Counted from the stretch's first letter, positions 33,111 to 46,115 are shown. The stretch is 64,000 nucleotides of DNA from Gnetum montanum (GCA_015680685.1 MNCI01004792.1:212558-276557); one strand, 5' to 3'. Notes: generated by a model from the letters alone, not told the origin. Numbers and translations: made by a program.

Positions 33111-34180
33111 CTATGGACCCCATTGCATCATTTCTACATGATCTATGAGTAATTTTCATTCTATATACAGGAGAATACCTTTCAATATAAAGTGTTGGCA
33201 TCTAGAACCATTTGGCTAGTACTTAAGATTTTTAGATAGCTTATCATTGCTTAACTTTCAAGAGATTTGCTACTTATTTCAACTCTCTTTTGATTTTCTT
33301 TCTTTTTCTTGCTATGATATTATATCCCCTTGGTGCTATCCTCTTGACACATGAAGATTTTCTCAAAATTAGACTGATACATTGATTTTATTTTTATCCT
33401 ACAATCATTTGTTGCTAGATTTGCGTCCATTTCTATTGTATCTACACTAGTGTACTTATTTGAGTAAGAATAGGTAATATAGTTTCTTGTTAGATTCCTC
33501 TAATATTTGGTACATCTCTAGGAACACACTTTTTTAGGTTCCTTTTTTTTTGCTTATGAATCTAGGTTTTTCATTTTGGGATATTTTATCTTTGGTTTTA
33601 CCCAAATTTGCTTCAAATCTATTTTATTCACATTTTCCCTCTTGGCTTGCATGTGTCTATTGATATATCTATTTTCTTATTATGCTATTTCAAACGCTTT
33701 CATTGCCAATCACTCTTTTATATTGCATTGTGTTATGGTTATGCTTAGATGTTTTCTACAACATATTTTACATGTGCATAATTTCTTTCTAATTGATACT
33801 TGCTAATGTTTGTAAAATTTTTGACTCAGATTGCTATATTTGTTCTTCAATTTTTATATTTCCTTTCAATTTTAGGGAGAATCTTTAAAAGGTTATTTTT
33901 CATAGAACCTTTAGTGGCCACAAGCTGCCTAGCTCAGTTTTGTGTAGGTTGTGTTAGTTTCCACTTGTTTACAATTATTTCTATCACAATAGCTGGTTCA
34001 ATATCAAGAACCCATGATCCTTTGTTATTTAGCAATGAATTATTAGAGAGAACATGGGTTGAAAAAAGTGAAACAAAAATATTAATAATAGTTAGTGTAA
34101 TTATCATAGGAATTAAGAAAAATTGCTAAGAGATGAAGTGGTCTTAATTATTAAGGATATTACAAGTTAAGATAAAGTAC
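33111..34180. other. AT-rich stretch with short hydrophobic open frames, no recognised gene
   Basis: Plus-strand open stretches of 76 and 109 codons (33576-33806 and 33800-34129) encode Phe/Leu/Ile-rich peptides with no motif I recognise. Composition alone can produce these in T-rich DNA. The last of them runs up to the copia relic. Confidence 0.35.
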
Positions 34181-34189
34181 TCAAGATTG

Positions 34190-35602
34190 AACACAATACC
34201 TAGTATATTGATATAGGATGTTCTAGACATGTATCAAAAAATCATAACATTTTCTAGAATTTATATACCATAAATATTGATGAAGCTATGACACCTACTA
34301 GAGCTATTTATAAATATGAAGGGATCAATGATATCAACATGAAATTTTTTAAACAACCATTAAGAGAGGTGATTTGTTCTACATCTAGTAAAAGAGGTGA
34401 TATGCTCTACAGCCCACAAAATATAGGATGAAAAGTTGTAACATGTAACATATAACCATATGAACAAAAGTTACATCCAGAAGTTGGTACACTCTTCCCA
34501 TGGTTTATCATAGCTCAACATAAATCATGACATGTTTTTCAAGTAATGAACTATTGATAAATAGACAAGAATGAGACTTTCACATAAAAGGAATATAGCT
34601 ATAAGAACTAAGTTGAAAATTATACACTCAGATGTTGGCTAATATGGAAATGTACCATTGTTAGGAGGAGCATAATACATTGTAACCTATATTAATGACT
34701 ACTCATGAAAGATGTGGATATATATGATCAAGTCCAAATCAAAATTTTTAGATATCTTTAGAAAGCATAAATGGAAAACCAAGTTGGGTTATTAGTCATG
34801 AAGTTACAAAATAATAATGGAACGAATTACACAAACTAAGAATTCGAAGGATGTCTTATGAGAGAAGGAATTATTCATTAAAAGAGAGTTCCCTATGACC
34901 TAGAATAGAATGGAGTAGCTGAATATAAAAGCAAGACAATTGATAAAATGGTATGATTTATGTTAGTCAAATCCAAATTAGATGATACATTCTTAGTAGA
35001 AGTAGTAAGAATGATAGTTGATATTATTAATAGAATCCTTACTCTCTATTTGTATTTTGAGTATGTAAATATAGTGTGAAATGAAGAAAGACCAATTTGG
35101 AAAATTTACAAGTCCCTGGATACATAGTATACTATCACATAGTAAAACAAACCAAATCAAGCCCAAAGCAAAAGAAGGATATGTCATAGGATATGAACTT
35201 CATACAAAAGTTTATCGAATTTGGAACCTAGAGAAAGAAAAATTAATAATTAAAAGAAATGTGGTGTTTAATGAAGATGAATTATTGGAAGATAGACCAA
35301 TATATAATAATCCTATAAATATTTATTATAATAATGATAATAATTATGATGATGATTACACCCTTGCAGCTAGTTCACATTAGCATTATGATGAGGATGA
35401 ATGAATGAATCCAATGTTATAAAATCCCAATCCTTAAGATAATGAAGATAATAATAATATTGAAGTACCTAAGAAATCTAGAGAATGAGAATAGATGATT
35501 AAAAGTTTTGCAGGCTAGGCAAAATTGGATATTATTAAACTAAGACTTATGCAAAATCAATATGATGAATTGCATCATAATGATGTTTATTGTCAACATT
35601 AT
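34190..35602 (+). pseudogene. pol: Ty1/copia protease-integrase relic, cut by element C
   Basis: Protease active-site region near 34210 reads YIDIGCSRHVSKN, matching the copia pattern D-S-G-CSRHM with Ser replaced by Ile. Integrase core: NNNGTNYTN in place of DNGGEY, then EFEGCLMREGIIH, RVPYDLE-NGVAEYKSKTIDKM and SKLDDTFLVEVVRMIVDIINR (about 34810-35040). The C-terminal integrase box is well kept at 35135-35300: KPKAKEGYVIGYELHTKVYR then IIKRNVVFNEDE. An acidic linker follows and the reading stops at 35602, where the LTR of element C begins. No reverse transcriptase is present in the window, so the rest was lost or displaced. Confidence 0.8.
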
Positions 35603-36995
35603 TGTTGGTGCCGAAAATCTCAGTTACTAGAATGGAAAAACCAAAAGATCCAAGCACTAAAATAGTCTTAACCCTAAATGGGATTCAAGGTACCCTGGAT
35701 GATCTTACTAATCATCTAGGGACTTAGAGAACAAAAATGGAAATGTCTATGGAAACATAAACGTATTCATTAATGAAATTAGAAAAAAGAATGAAAATGA
35801 AAATGAAATTGTAGATGGACTTGGTTAGATAGAAATAGGAATAGAATTGCAATTATAAAAATAGATGAAAAAATGATATAGAAACCAAAAGTTTACACAA
35901 CATGAAAAGCCAAATTTATATAAAAAATATAAATGGGTTCATGGTGTAAAATTTTATGCCTAAGGGCACAAGAAGTTACTTGTCAAAGCTTGAAGTTCAT
36001 TTGAGAAGGCTGCCTTCACGATCCAGTTTCTCCCCAGCTCCAATTTTCTACAATGTTTTATTAATTTCCACTAAATCTATAAAATAGAAATGGGATTGGT
36101 GTTGAATATTTGGAATAATGGAAATCACATGAGGGTCTCTATGCCCAATGTAGTCCTAGTTTCTACTACCAAATAGTAGCACTTGATGAGGTTGTAATAG
36201 TTGTAATGGATTGTGAGGGCTAGAGATGGGAAATGGTATTACTACAAAAATGGTTTTCCAAATGCCAAAGTGCTTGGAATTGTTGTATAGGATACAAAAA
36301 TACCAAAGTTTACAACCATTCTATGGTGTTAACAATGGGTTAGGATTGCCATTTTTGGATCTACCATTGACTACCACTGATTTCTAATAGATTGCCAATG
36401 ATTTTGGTTTTACAATGGTTACTACTTTCAACATAGTCCACTGACTATTGTCAGCGTAGTTAGTGAACAATTACTAGTCTAGTTTTGATTTGTGCTGGAG
36501 AGTGTGATAAGGGTTGAGAACTAGAAAGGTGGATGGAAACTACAAAAGTGGTGGATTCCATTGGAAAGTGTTTTGCCTAGTGGTGAATCCTATCTATGTT
36601 GGTCATTTTTGACTTGGAATGACTACACTAGGTGTTGTTGGAAACTAGAAATTCCAACAATCCCAACGTTGCACCTCTATTAGGTCTTGGTGGTAACTAC
36701 GTTGGCCATAGTTATGGCTCCAACGTAGTTGGGGCTATACCCTTATGGAAACCATGAAAATGCCATTTTTCGTCATTCCAAAGGTGTTTTTGGCCTTCCC
36801 AAGCCTATATATGGACATGAGGTACCTATTTCTAGTTGGAAAATAAGGAAATAACAACTTTTGGAGCATTTTTTTGCTTCAAAAAGCTAAAGTATGCAAG
36901 ATTGTAGATCCTAGGCTATATAGCTCACATTTAAAATGAATCCTTATCCTAAGTTAAAAAATGAAGGTTGCAACATGAAATTTGGTGGTGTTTCA
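35603..36995 (-). repeat. 3' LTR of element C (1393 bases)
   Basis: Left end TGTTGGTGCC and right end GGTGTTTCA (TGAAACACC on the minus strand, the same start as LTR A). The first ~360 bases match 53748-54118. Contains words such as AACTACGTTGGCC and CCAACGTAGTT near 36690-36720, which are the same family as the palindromes of the array at 42.0-45.8 kb. A TATATA-type box (CCATATATAGG, minus) lies near 36805. Confidence 0.8.
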
Positions 36996-37012
36996 TTGGT
37001 TCCTCTTTGTTG
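36996..37012 (-). other. Polypurine tract of element C
   Basis: On the minus strand AACAAAGAGGAACCAA directly precedes the TGAAACACC start of the 3' LTR, as in A (AAAAAGAGGGACCAA) and before LTR D (AAAGAGGGGCCAA). Confidence 0.75.
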
Positions 37013-37929
37013 ATGTCGAGTGGATTGACCTAAGAGTCTTTGATAAAGAATATAAAACACCATTGTAGGTCCATCACCAATGTTTCCTCTCTGTGCTTGA
37101 TTCGGTAGTGTCAAACCATGCCCAAAAGTGCTTGTGCTGATGGGATAAGGATGTGATGAGGAAATGGTAAATATGTCATCACGAAATGGTTATGATGGTT
37201 AAAAATGCATTCCAAATGTTGTCATCATGGCTATAGCATGGTACTAACATGTTTTGAAGTGTTGGTCACTTAGCAAATATGTTTTTAGGGCCAAGTCATT
37301 ACGCTCCAAGGTTCCTTCGGCTATTAGGCTTTGAGGCTTCACATGCCATTTAGCTTCTTGGTAGTTTGCTCCCCCTCCCATTTTTTTTGGTTTTTTTGTG
37401 GGTTGAAACCTCCATTGGATTTCATTGCCAAGGTTTTTTTGATATAGTTTTCCCATTTTGTGAGTTGTGTTACATTTAATAGACTTAGTGGTTTTCACAT
37501 TGAGTAAGATATTTTTTGCTTGATGCACTTAATGCTTTTTAACTGAATGAAGTGTGTTACATTCATGTAAACTTGAAGGTGGAGCATGATAGAGAGATAT
37601 CATTTAGCTATAGTGTATGAGTGATAAACATAGGTTAACACTATACTTCAAGGTATGGAAGGTTATATTATAGTTATAGGATTGGGTACAAGGAGTGGTG
37701 CTAGATGGAGGATGAATGGTATACTCACTCTTGACAAAGTAGGATAAACTTACCAAATTTTGCACATCAAGGTCACCTAGTGACTTGCTGTTGTGATGAG
37801 TTGCACCATAGCAATGGTTTTAGGCTTCATCGTATAAACAAAACTCCAAGAGAACAAGAAAATCAAGTAAATAAATCATGTTTTTACAATGAAATATATA
37901 AGACCATGTAGAACAGTGTAGTAGATCTG
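37013..37929 (-). other. Pre-polypurine region of element C, no gene recognised
   Basis: Corresponds in position to 25236-26179 of element A. One open stretch of 94 codons on the minus strand (37528-37244) has no recognised motif. Nothing else seen. Confidence 0.45.
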
Positions 37930-38045
37930 GTCATCACAAGTCACCAATGTTGCGAATTTAAGGCCTTGTCAGGTTGTGGTGCTAGTTTAAGGTCTTAGTA
38001 GACCATGGTGCTAGTTTAAGGCCTTGGAAGGTCATGGAAAGTAGG
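37930..38045 (-). repeat. CCTTAAACTAGCA repeats after integrase (C)
   Basis: On the minus strand three units read like CAAGGCCTTAAACTAGCACC, spaced about 40 bases, immediately after integrase. Same word family and place as 24965-25235 in element A. Confidence 0.75.
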
Positions 38046-38059
38046 ATTGCTTATTGGTT

Positions 38060-41000
38060 GTTGTTAGCTACATGTAACATCATTTTAGATAGGAGTGATT
38101 GATTGAATTGGTCAACTTATTTTCATTCATGTTCAATATCTTGAATGCTCCATTACCATAGGCCTTGGTGATAAGAAAGGGCCCTTTCCAATTGGCTGAG
38201 AATTTATATGCATGCTCACAAATATCTTTGAGGACTAGGTTACCTTCCTTGATCTTTCACATCATGAAGTTATGGTGGTGTTCCATTTCTACCTCTCTTG
38301 ATATTATTCAATGTGAACAAGAACTTGCCTACATTGTTCCTCCACCAAGTCCAGGGCCACTATTTGTAACTCATTCTTCTCATCATTGATGAAGTCAGTA
38401 AAGGCTAATTGGAGTTACAACACCTATAATTCAAGAGGTAAAATAGCTTTAGAACCATATACCAAGCTACAAGGGGTTACACCTATTGCCATGTGATAGG
38501 TCCTTCTGTAGGCTTATAGTGCATGGACAAGTTGCTCATGCCATTTGCATTTGCTATTGTTGAGCATCTTTTTGAGCAAGTTAATGATGGATTTGTTGCT
38601 TGCTTCTACTTGTCCATTAGCTTGAGGACAATAAGGAAATGAGAAAGAATGCTTAATGCCTAGGTCATGATAGAAATATTTGCTCTCTTGGCTACTAAAT
38701 TATGGTGCATTTTCTATAACTATGATCATGGGTATGCCAAAATGGGCTATAATGTTATCCAAAATAAACTTGTAGACTTGTTCAGATTTAGTCTTCCTTA
38801 AGGGAATAGCTTTAGCCCAATCAATAAAGTATTTGGTTGTAGTAATGATGAAGCTATGCCCTACAAAGAATTAGGTGTTATAGGTCCAATGATATCCAAT
38901 CCCCATTGTTGAAATGACCAAGTTATCTAAGTGATATGCAACTCAATTGGTGGTACATGTATGGGATTGCTATACCATTTTCATATGTCACAACACCTAA
39001 CCTTTTATAGGTAGTTTTCTTATTACCAATAGTGTTCTAACCATCTAATCCTTGTGGCCATGGCTCTAGGTCCTAAATGTCCACCACAAATACCTTCATG
39101 AACCTCCTCTAGGATAGTTCTAGCTTTATTTTTACCAAAGCACTTTAGTAATATGCCATCATAGGATCATCAACATAATGTGTTATCATCTACAATGACA
39201 TACTGCTTTAATTTTTTGTGTACAACATCGTTTTGAGTAGTAGTCAAGTGTTGTGAGGATTCAACATGCATAAGATAAAACTTGATATCATCCTACAACT
39301 CCTTTACAGGAGTAGCATGAACTATGACCACTATGGTATCCTCAATGCTCTGTGTGATGGATGTAGCATAATCCATAGTATAGGTGGGCAACCTACTAAA
39401 CATAGCTGGTGTAACATTGAGGGGTAGTGTTGTGATGGCATTGGCTATGACATTTTCATTTCAAGGTATGTGTTGTATATAAGCATTTATAAATTATTGC
39501 AATAGTTGTTTTTATAAGTCATATTAATGTTGTAAATGTTTGGCTTTGTATGCATAAACTTTAGTTATCTGGTTAAGTACAAGTCATGAATTGCCTTTGA
39601 TTATCAAATGCTTAATTGCTAGGTCATGAGCTATCATAATTACTTTGATTAAACCCTTATATTCTGCTATGTTATTGGTGCATGAAGACTCAAAATGATA
39701 GGCAAAGGGTCAAATTTCACTAGATGGGAATGTTATGATGGTAGTAGCATTGGCCCCATCGGTAGTTGAAGCTTTGTTAAAGTGCATGATTACCTCATAA
39801 TCCTCAGGTGCTTGGCTAATAATGTTAACATGTTCATTAGGAAATTCAAGGTCTATATTTGCTTGGTCATCAACAAGAGAGGTAGTAATCTATATAGCTA
39901 TGGCTTGATCTTTGGTTGAGGATTGAGAGACATAATGGAGGTCAAACTTCACTATTATGACTTTTCGTTAGGCTCTACAACTACTCTCATAAATATTGAT
40001 CATTATGGTTATAAGTATGTTATCTTTGTAAATGATGTTGACCTAGCTCCTAAAGAGGTAGTGTCTCCATTTCTTTAGTGAAAAGACTAGTGCTATACAA
40101 TACTTCTCTACTTTAGAATATTGAGTCTCATCGGCAACTAATGCATGACTAAGGTAGTATATTGGCATTTCTACTACATCATCATATTTTTGACAAAGTA
40201 CAGAGGAAATGGACGTGTTAGAGATAGTAAGGTAAAATGGTTTACCTTCTTGTAGAGGATATACTATCAATAGTTGTACCAACTCTTGCTTAAAAGTTTC
40301 AAAAGCTTCTTGGCATTGAGCCATCCACTCGTAGTGAACTCCTTTCTTAAGCAAGTGCTTCATGCATTGTAACTTATCTGTAAGCCTAACTATAATATAA
40401 ATTATAATCCCTAAAGGTTCTTAAGGTTAGTAGGAATCACCAAGTTGGAGATGGCCTTAACCTTATTAGGATCAACATGTATCCTTGCTTAAAATACTGC
40501 AAGAATCTTACCTATCTTGACACCAAAGATACACTTCTTAGGATTATATTTAAGTTTAAACTTAAGGCATTGTTTAAGCACAAGGTCTAGGTCATTATCA
40601 TGGTTACTAGACATTTTGGACTTAATGGCTATATCTTCTACGTAATGTTGAGCAAACCTAGCATGTAATCACTAAAGATATAGGTCATGGCTCATTGATA
40701 GGTTGCTCTTACATTCTCAAGGGCAAAAGGCATCATGGTATAATAAAAGGTAACCTAAGAAATCATTAAGGTCATGCTAAGTTGGTGTTCTAGGTTGATC
40801 CTAATTTGGTTATATCCTGAGAACCCATCCATAAAGGATAATAAGGCATGTCTAGCTATAGTATCAATATGTCGGTCAATACTAGGCAAAGGAAAATCAT
40901 CCTTGATGGTTGCTTTATTTAGATCTTAGAAATTGATGCAAATATGGATACTCCCACTTTTCTTAGGGACTACCACAATGTTTGACATCCATTCTAGATA

Positions 41001-41470
41001 GTCAATAGTCTTAATGAGGCCATCTTGGTATAGCTTTGTGATCTCATTAAGCACTTCCAAGGCTAAGTCTAGTATAATCTTGCACACTTTCTACTTAACT
41101 CATCTAATTCTAGGATCAAGTATGATGTTTTATTGCACTAGACATGGATCTAAACATAGCATGTATTCATATGACTAAGCAAATACCTTAATTTTGTCTT
41201 GTGGGATCTTGGTGATGTCTTGAGCCTATTGAGGTTCTAGTGAGAAACTTAGTTTAAGGGTTTTCTCCTCACCACTACGTGTTGTGATAGGAACCTCAGC
41301 CAAAGAGTCTTCAGTTATGTTACCAGCCTCAAGGTCAAGGGTTTTAACTAGGTTTTTAGGCCACTCTAGAGGTTTTTGAATCAAGGTTATGTGATTGAAA
41401 AGACTCTCAAGCTCAAGATCTAGACAATCAAGATCGATACATCATTCAACATCACCATGAGCCTCACTCA
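38060..41470 (-). pseudogene. pol: Pol of Tat element C: RT, RNase H, second RNase H, integrase
   Basis: Minus-strand reading. Reverse transcriptase about 41080-40420: NEITKLYQDGLIKTIDYLEW, LLSFMDGFSGYNQI (first catalytic Asp kept), then YVEDIAIKS in the YVDD position (one Asp replaced by Glu), and NPKKCIFGVK. First RNase H about 40363-39900 (LLKKGVHYEW, VEKYCIALVFSLKKWRHYLF). Second RNase H about 39800-39400 (ASTTDGANATTIITFPSSE, CTNNIAEYKGLI, then HIP). Integrase about 39140-38200: EEVHEGICGGHLGPRAMATR, WGLDIIGPITP, LGIKHSFSFPYCPQANGQVE with the third catalytic Glu kept, ASNKSIINLLKKMLNNSK. The second integrase Asp region is degraded. Stops and frameshifts are frequent, but somewhat fewer than in B. 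Confidence 0.85.
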
Positions 41471-41999
41471 AGCTCAAAGGTAAGGTAGTTTGCTTCTAGG
41501 TATCCATACTTCAATCCTTCATATCAACCATAAGTACATTAAGTGGCATCTAGGTAAAAATAAGTAAACGATGCTAAAATGATATAAAATGCTTTGGTAA
41601 ACATGTAAACATATACTATTTCACTAACAAGAAATAATAAAAACAAGGCCAACGAAGGCTATAGTAGATAAATAATGACCAATGGGATTAGAAAAAGGTC
41701 ATATAAGGTCAATCAAGGGCCATAAGAGAGAAAATAAGGTGAACATATTAAAATAGAAAGTTATATGGAGGATATATAAAGACAATTGATGATAAAAAAG
41801 GTCAATATTGCTTGGCAAGGTAGAAAACAAGGTTAAGTATATGAGAATGGAATTCATGTTGTAGAAATTGGTTGATAATGGTAAAATAGATTTAGATTTT
41901 TTCAATTTTAGGCCTTAGTAGGCCATGGTATGGGGTTAAAAGGCTATTGTAAGAGCTTGGATATGTGATGGGGTCATTTTGGAGTAGTTTTGGAGCAAA

Positions 42000-44900
42000 A
42001 TTGATGCTTTTTTCTATGACTACGTTGGGCCCTATTGGTGACAATACTAGCCCAATGTAGTCCTACCTTCCTTCAATGTAGTTGACCTTCAAGGGCACTT
42101 TCCAAGACTTGGTATGGTCATTTTTTGGCTTCCAATTTTCTAATCAGCTAGCAAAATGGGTAGGTATGGAAGATTAGAAAGTTTTGGCACTATTTTGGCT
42201 CCACAGAAGATTGAAAATCATGTTCTAATAGGTGACTACACTACACTAGAAAGCACTAGCATAGTCATAAGGAATGACTAATTCTATGGGGTTTCTAGGG
42301 CCAACGAAACATGAAATTTTTTCTTGGGAGCCATGGGAATAGGGTTCTAGTCATTTAGGGTTGAATTTTGGTCATTCTAAGCTACTTACTACTAGTTTTT
42401 GTTGTCACATTTTTCCTTCAAAATGTGACTATGTTGGCCTAACATAGTCTCTAACTTACTTAGTGTAGTACAATAGGGAAAATGGATTTTGGTTAGTTTT
42501 AGAGCTTGATCAAATTTCCTAATGGGCTTCTTAGGGTCATTGGTGTTGCTGGCTAAGGTTTTGATGGAAAATTGCTAGTTTTCATGCCTATTTGGGCCTT
42601 GGATGACTGCATACCATGGGACTACACTGGGCATGTAGTTCCTAGCATAGTTAAGGATTAAAGATAAGAAAGAGTTGAAAATGAATGAGTTTTGGCTAAT
42701 TTTCCAAGGTTCTAGTGTTTAGGCATGCTCTATTAGGGTTCTAGATCTTTCTAAGAGTTAATTGGGGCAATTCAAAAGCTATTTTGACCATCTTGTAATG
42801 GACTATGCTAGGCTTGGATAATGACTATGTTGGCCTAGCATAGTTCCAATCCTCTCTAACATAGTTGCATTTAAAAAGTTGCAAGAACTGAGTTTTAGTG
42901 TTGAAATAGACTCTGGTAGTGTTCCAAGACTTCCAAAAGATGAGTTCTAAGTGAATTTTGATAATGTTTGGAGTGTTTTAGGTGGGCTACACTAGGTCTA
43001 GGTAGGGACTATGCTGGCCAAGTGTAGTCCTAAATTCTTATTAGTGTAGTGAGTTTAGCAAAAATAAAAGAAGAAATTTTTATAATTGAAAGTAACTTCC
43101 ATGAGCTCTAGGACTCTTAGAAGTGAATTTTGAAAAAATTTGGATAGTTTTTTGGTAAGTTTATGAGGACTATGTTGGGCTTGGAAGTGGACTAAATTGG
43201 GCTAGCATACTCCACACTCATCCTTAGTGTAGTAAGATGGAAAGATAGAAATGATTAGAAAATTTGAGTTCCATGGCTAGCCAGGATCTGATGAAGCTCT
43301 TGATTTCATTAGAAGGGGATTTGATGTCTTTTTGATTTATTTTGGGTAGTTCAGAGTGGACTACACTAGGGATTGGGAGGACTTAGTGTAGTCCCAATCC
43401 CTCCTTGGTGTAGTCATGTTTCAAGAGTTCAAAATGGTGGATTTCTACTCAAATAGAAGGTCTAAAAGTCTTGTTGTCTTCTATCAAGGTCTTGCAATTT
43501 ACATATGTGTTTTCTATGTTATGTTTGGTTTATTTTACATGTGAACTGTGCTGACCCTAGATTGGGACTATGTTGGCCAAGTGTAGTCCCATTCCTTCCC
43601 AATGTAGTTTAGGTTTCGGGTGATTAATTGAGGTTCACATGGTTGAGAAAAGTGTTGACAAGATTCTAGGGTCTTTTGACAATGAAATTAGGCAATTTGG
43701 AAAGATTTTAATGCAATTTTAAGGGACTACACTGGGCCTAGAAAGGGACTATGCTAGCCTAGTATAGTCCTCATCCTACCTCAGCATAGTCATGGTGGTA
43801 ATAACTAGAAATGGTAAGAAACAAAGGTTTTGAAGCTACATGGGCTTCAAAAAGGCTTTGTCAATGGTAGTTTGAGTGATTTTTGACTAGTTCCATCAAT
43901 ATTTGGAGTACTACACTAGGCTTGGAATTGGACTACGCTAGCCTAGTGTAGTGATCATCTCCTTTAGCATAGTCCCAACTTAGAAGGTTTGAAATATAGA
44001 AAAAATTGTATGTTCTATAGTTAGAAAACTTTGAATGACATTTTAGGGTTTTTAGGTGTCAATCTAAGTAGTTCTTAATAGTTAGCTTGTTATTGGAGCT
44101 ACATTGGCCTAGCATAGTCCTCATCTCCTCTAGTGTAGTCAAAGTTTATAATGATTAGAATGGTAAAAATAACTATAATATCTGCTTATAGAAAAAATTG
44201 AATAAATTTATAAGGTTTTTAGAAGGTCAATCCTCATGGTTGGGACTATGCTAGGTCAATCCTCATGGTTGGGCCAACAAGCTCCATGCTCTAGAAGGGA
44301 CTATGCTGGCCCAATGTAGTCGTCTACTCTGTTTAGTGTAGTCCAATGTTGGAGATGTTAAAAACTTCAAACAATTATAGGTTTTATGGATAGGTGGCCT
44401 CAAATGACATTTTAGGGTTTTTGAAGGTTGGATTACATGGTTTTGCAACATATTTTATTAATTTTTGGTGGACTACGCTAGGGTTGGAGAGGGACTATGC
44501 TAACCCAACATAGTCTTCCTCATCCCTTATTGTAGTCCATGTGATGGGTGTCAAAATCATGGAGTAAGTAGGCTTCAAGTTTAGACAGATATCAAAATGG
44601 GATTCTAGGGTTTTCAAAGGTTTATTTTCCTTGGTGTTGGTCAATTTCCTCCATTCTTGGTGGAGTATGCTAGCTCTAAGCTAGCACTACATTGGCTAGC
44701 ATAGTTCCTACTCCCATCTAGCATAATTTAGGTTAAGATTGTCATAAAGTGGTTAGAAACTATAAGTTTCTTTAAGTTTAACATGTTTGAATGGTGTTCC
44801 ATGGTTTACTAGTTATGTTAAGGTTGTACATACCATTTAATTAATTTATTGGTGGACTATGCTAGGCACCCACTAAAACTATGTTGGCATAGAGTAGTCC

Positions 44901-45770
44901 TCCCAATTTCCAACATAGGCCCATATGGGGGCTAAGATTTGTGAGTTTTATTTGGATTTTTAGTCAATCGACAGGCATCTATAGGTTACTAGGAATCTTG
45001 GTAGGGTGTGGAGGCTCTAAAATGTAGTTTAGGAGGTGTACAAGGGTTATTATGGTGTCCACTACCTCTAGAACTTGGGACTATACTAGCCTAGCATAGT
45101 CACTAGTATTTCCCAGTGTAGTCAAGGGGAAGAGAAAAAAAGTGGTCCCATATACTGTAATTGACCATGTTCCAAGCTTGTTAGAGGCTCAAATTAGGGT
45201 TTGGGAAAATGGTGTGTTGATTTAGGGTTTATTGTGGATTGAATGAACTAGAAGTGATGCTTGGAATTGTAGGATGTAATGTATGATGTTGGACTATGTT
45301 GGGTAGTGGCTAGGACTACGTTGGCCTAACATAGTGCTTCACTTCCCTTAGCATAGTCAGTGTAGAAGCTTTACTTTTGTTATATTCAAAGTTCTTTTGA
45401 TCAAGTTTGAGTGTTCTCCAGGGTTTTAGTGGAGGTTTTTTTAGGTTGGAAGATTAGTTTGGAGGCTTCTAGAGGTTGTATGGGCTTTATGAAGTCCATC
45501 ACATCATGGACTATGCTAGCCTAGCATATTCCATGGCCCTCTAGTAGCATAGTCATAAGACTTCTCATCCTTGGTCATATTTTGAATTACAAAGCATCCA
45601 ATCTAGGTCTTTTGGAGCTATGATGGATGTGGAATGGAGTTTAGAAGTTGTCCATGGCTTCTTAGAGTGTCAACCCCAATCTAGTCCTTCTAGAATACCA
45701 CTAATCCTATCATAGTCATGGTTTTCTATGCCATTTTTGGGAAAGTCTAATGTGGGGTCCAAAAAAAAAA
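42000..45770. repeat. ~185-base tandem array, each unit with a GGACTATGCT/AGCATAGTCC palindrome
   Basis: About twenty degenerate units. The core is GGACTACACTAGGCTTGG, ~8 bases, then GGACTATGCTAGCC joined to TAGCATAGTCC, then CTCATCCCTTAGTGTAGTC. Cores start near 42018, 42240, 42423, 42605, 42796, 42987, 43168, 43358, 43547, 43723, 43909, 44098, 44298, 44472, 44662, 44853, 45078, 45293 and 45509, so spacing is mostly 175-200, rising to ~220 at the ends. Between cores the units share loose phrases such as TTAGGGTTTT. Each core can form one or two hairpins. The array lies upstream of the antisense gene of element C and ahead of its reverse transcriptase. No coding sense. Confidence 0.85.
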
Positions 45771-46072
45771 TAGAAACTTTTTTAAAAAGCCTTATAAGAA
45801 TCCTAGCATAGTCCTAGTTTTCATTTTTTTGAACATTTCAAAGAAAAAGAAACTAGGGTTTACTCTTGGATGCCCATTTTTAGTTGGTATAAATTTAGTA
45901 AGAACTTAGAAAAAACATTATTAGTTCCTATTCTACCACCAAAATATCTAAGTGAGAGAGCTTTTAAACTATTTTTTTTTGTCTACTACCTTACCTAGCA
46001 TAGTAGTAGCCACCAGTGGACTACTGCCAGTCTAGTCCATTCATTGCTATAACACTACTAGCGTAGTTACTC

Positions 46073-46078
46073 TATAAA
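46073..46078 (+). promoter_or_regulatory. TATA box of the antisense gene in C
   Basis: CTCTATAAACAATG lies about 40 bases before the first ATG (46116), just after the array. It parallels the TATA box before the antisense gene of A. Confidence 0.5.
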
Positions 46079-46115
46079 CAATGATTTTTCAAGTTTCTCA
46101 CACTCTGTTGGAATC

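Noticed and set aside
33576-34129. Hydrophobic open frames that look like membrane proteins
   Set aside because: T-rich DNA yields Phe/Leu/Ile-rich peptides by composition; no motif, no homologous copy in the window.
44263-44451. Minus-strand open frame of 62 codons
   Set aside because: Lies within the tandem array and is not kept in the other units.
42000-45770. CRISPR-like array
   Set aside because: Units are ~185 bases, degenerate, with similar spacers, and lie within a plant retrotransposon.
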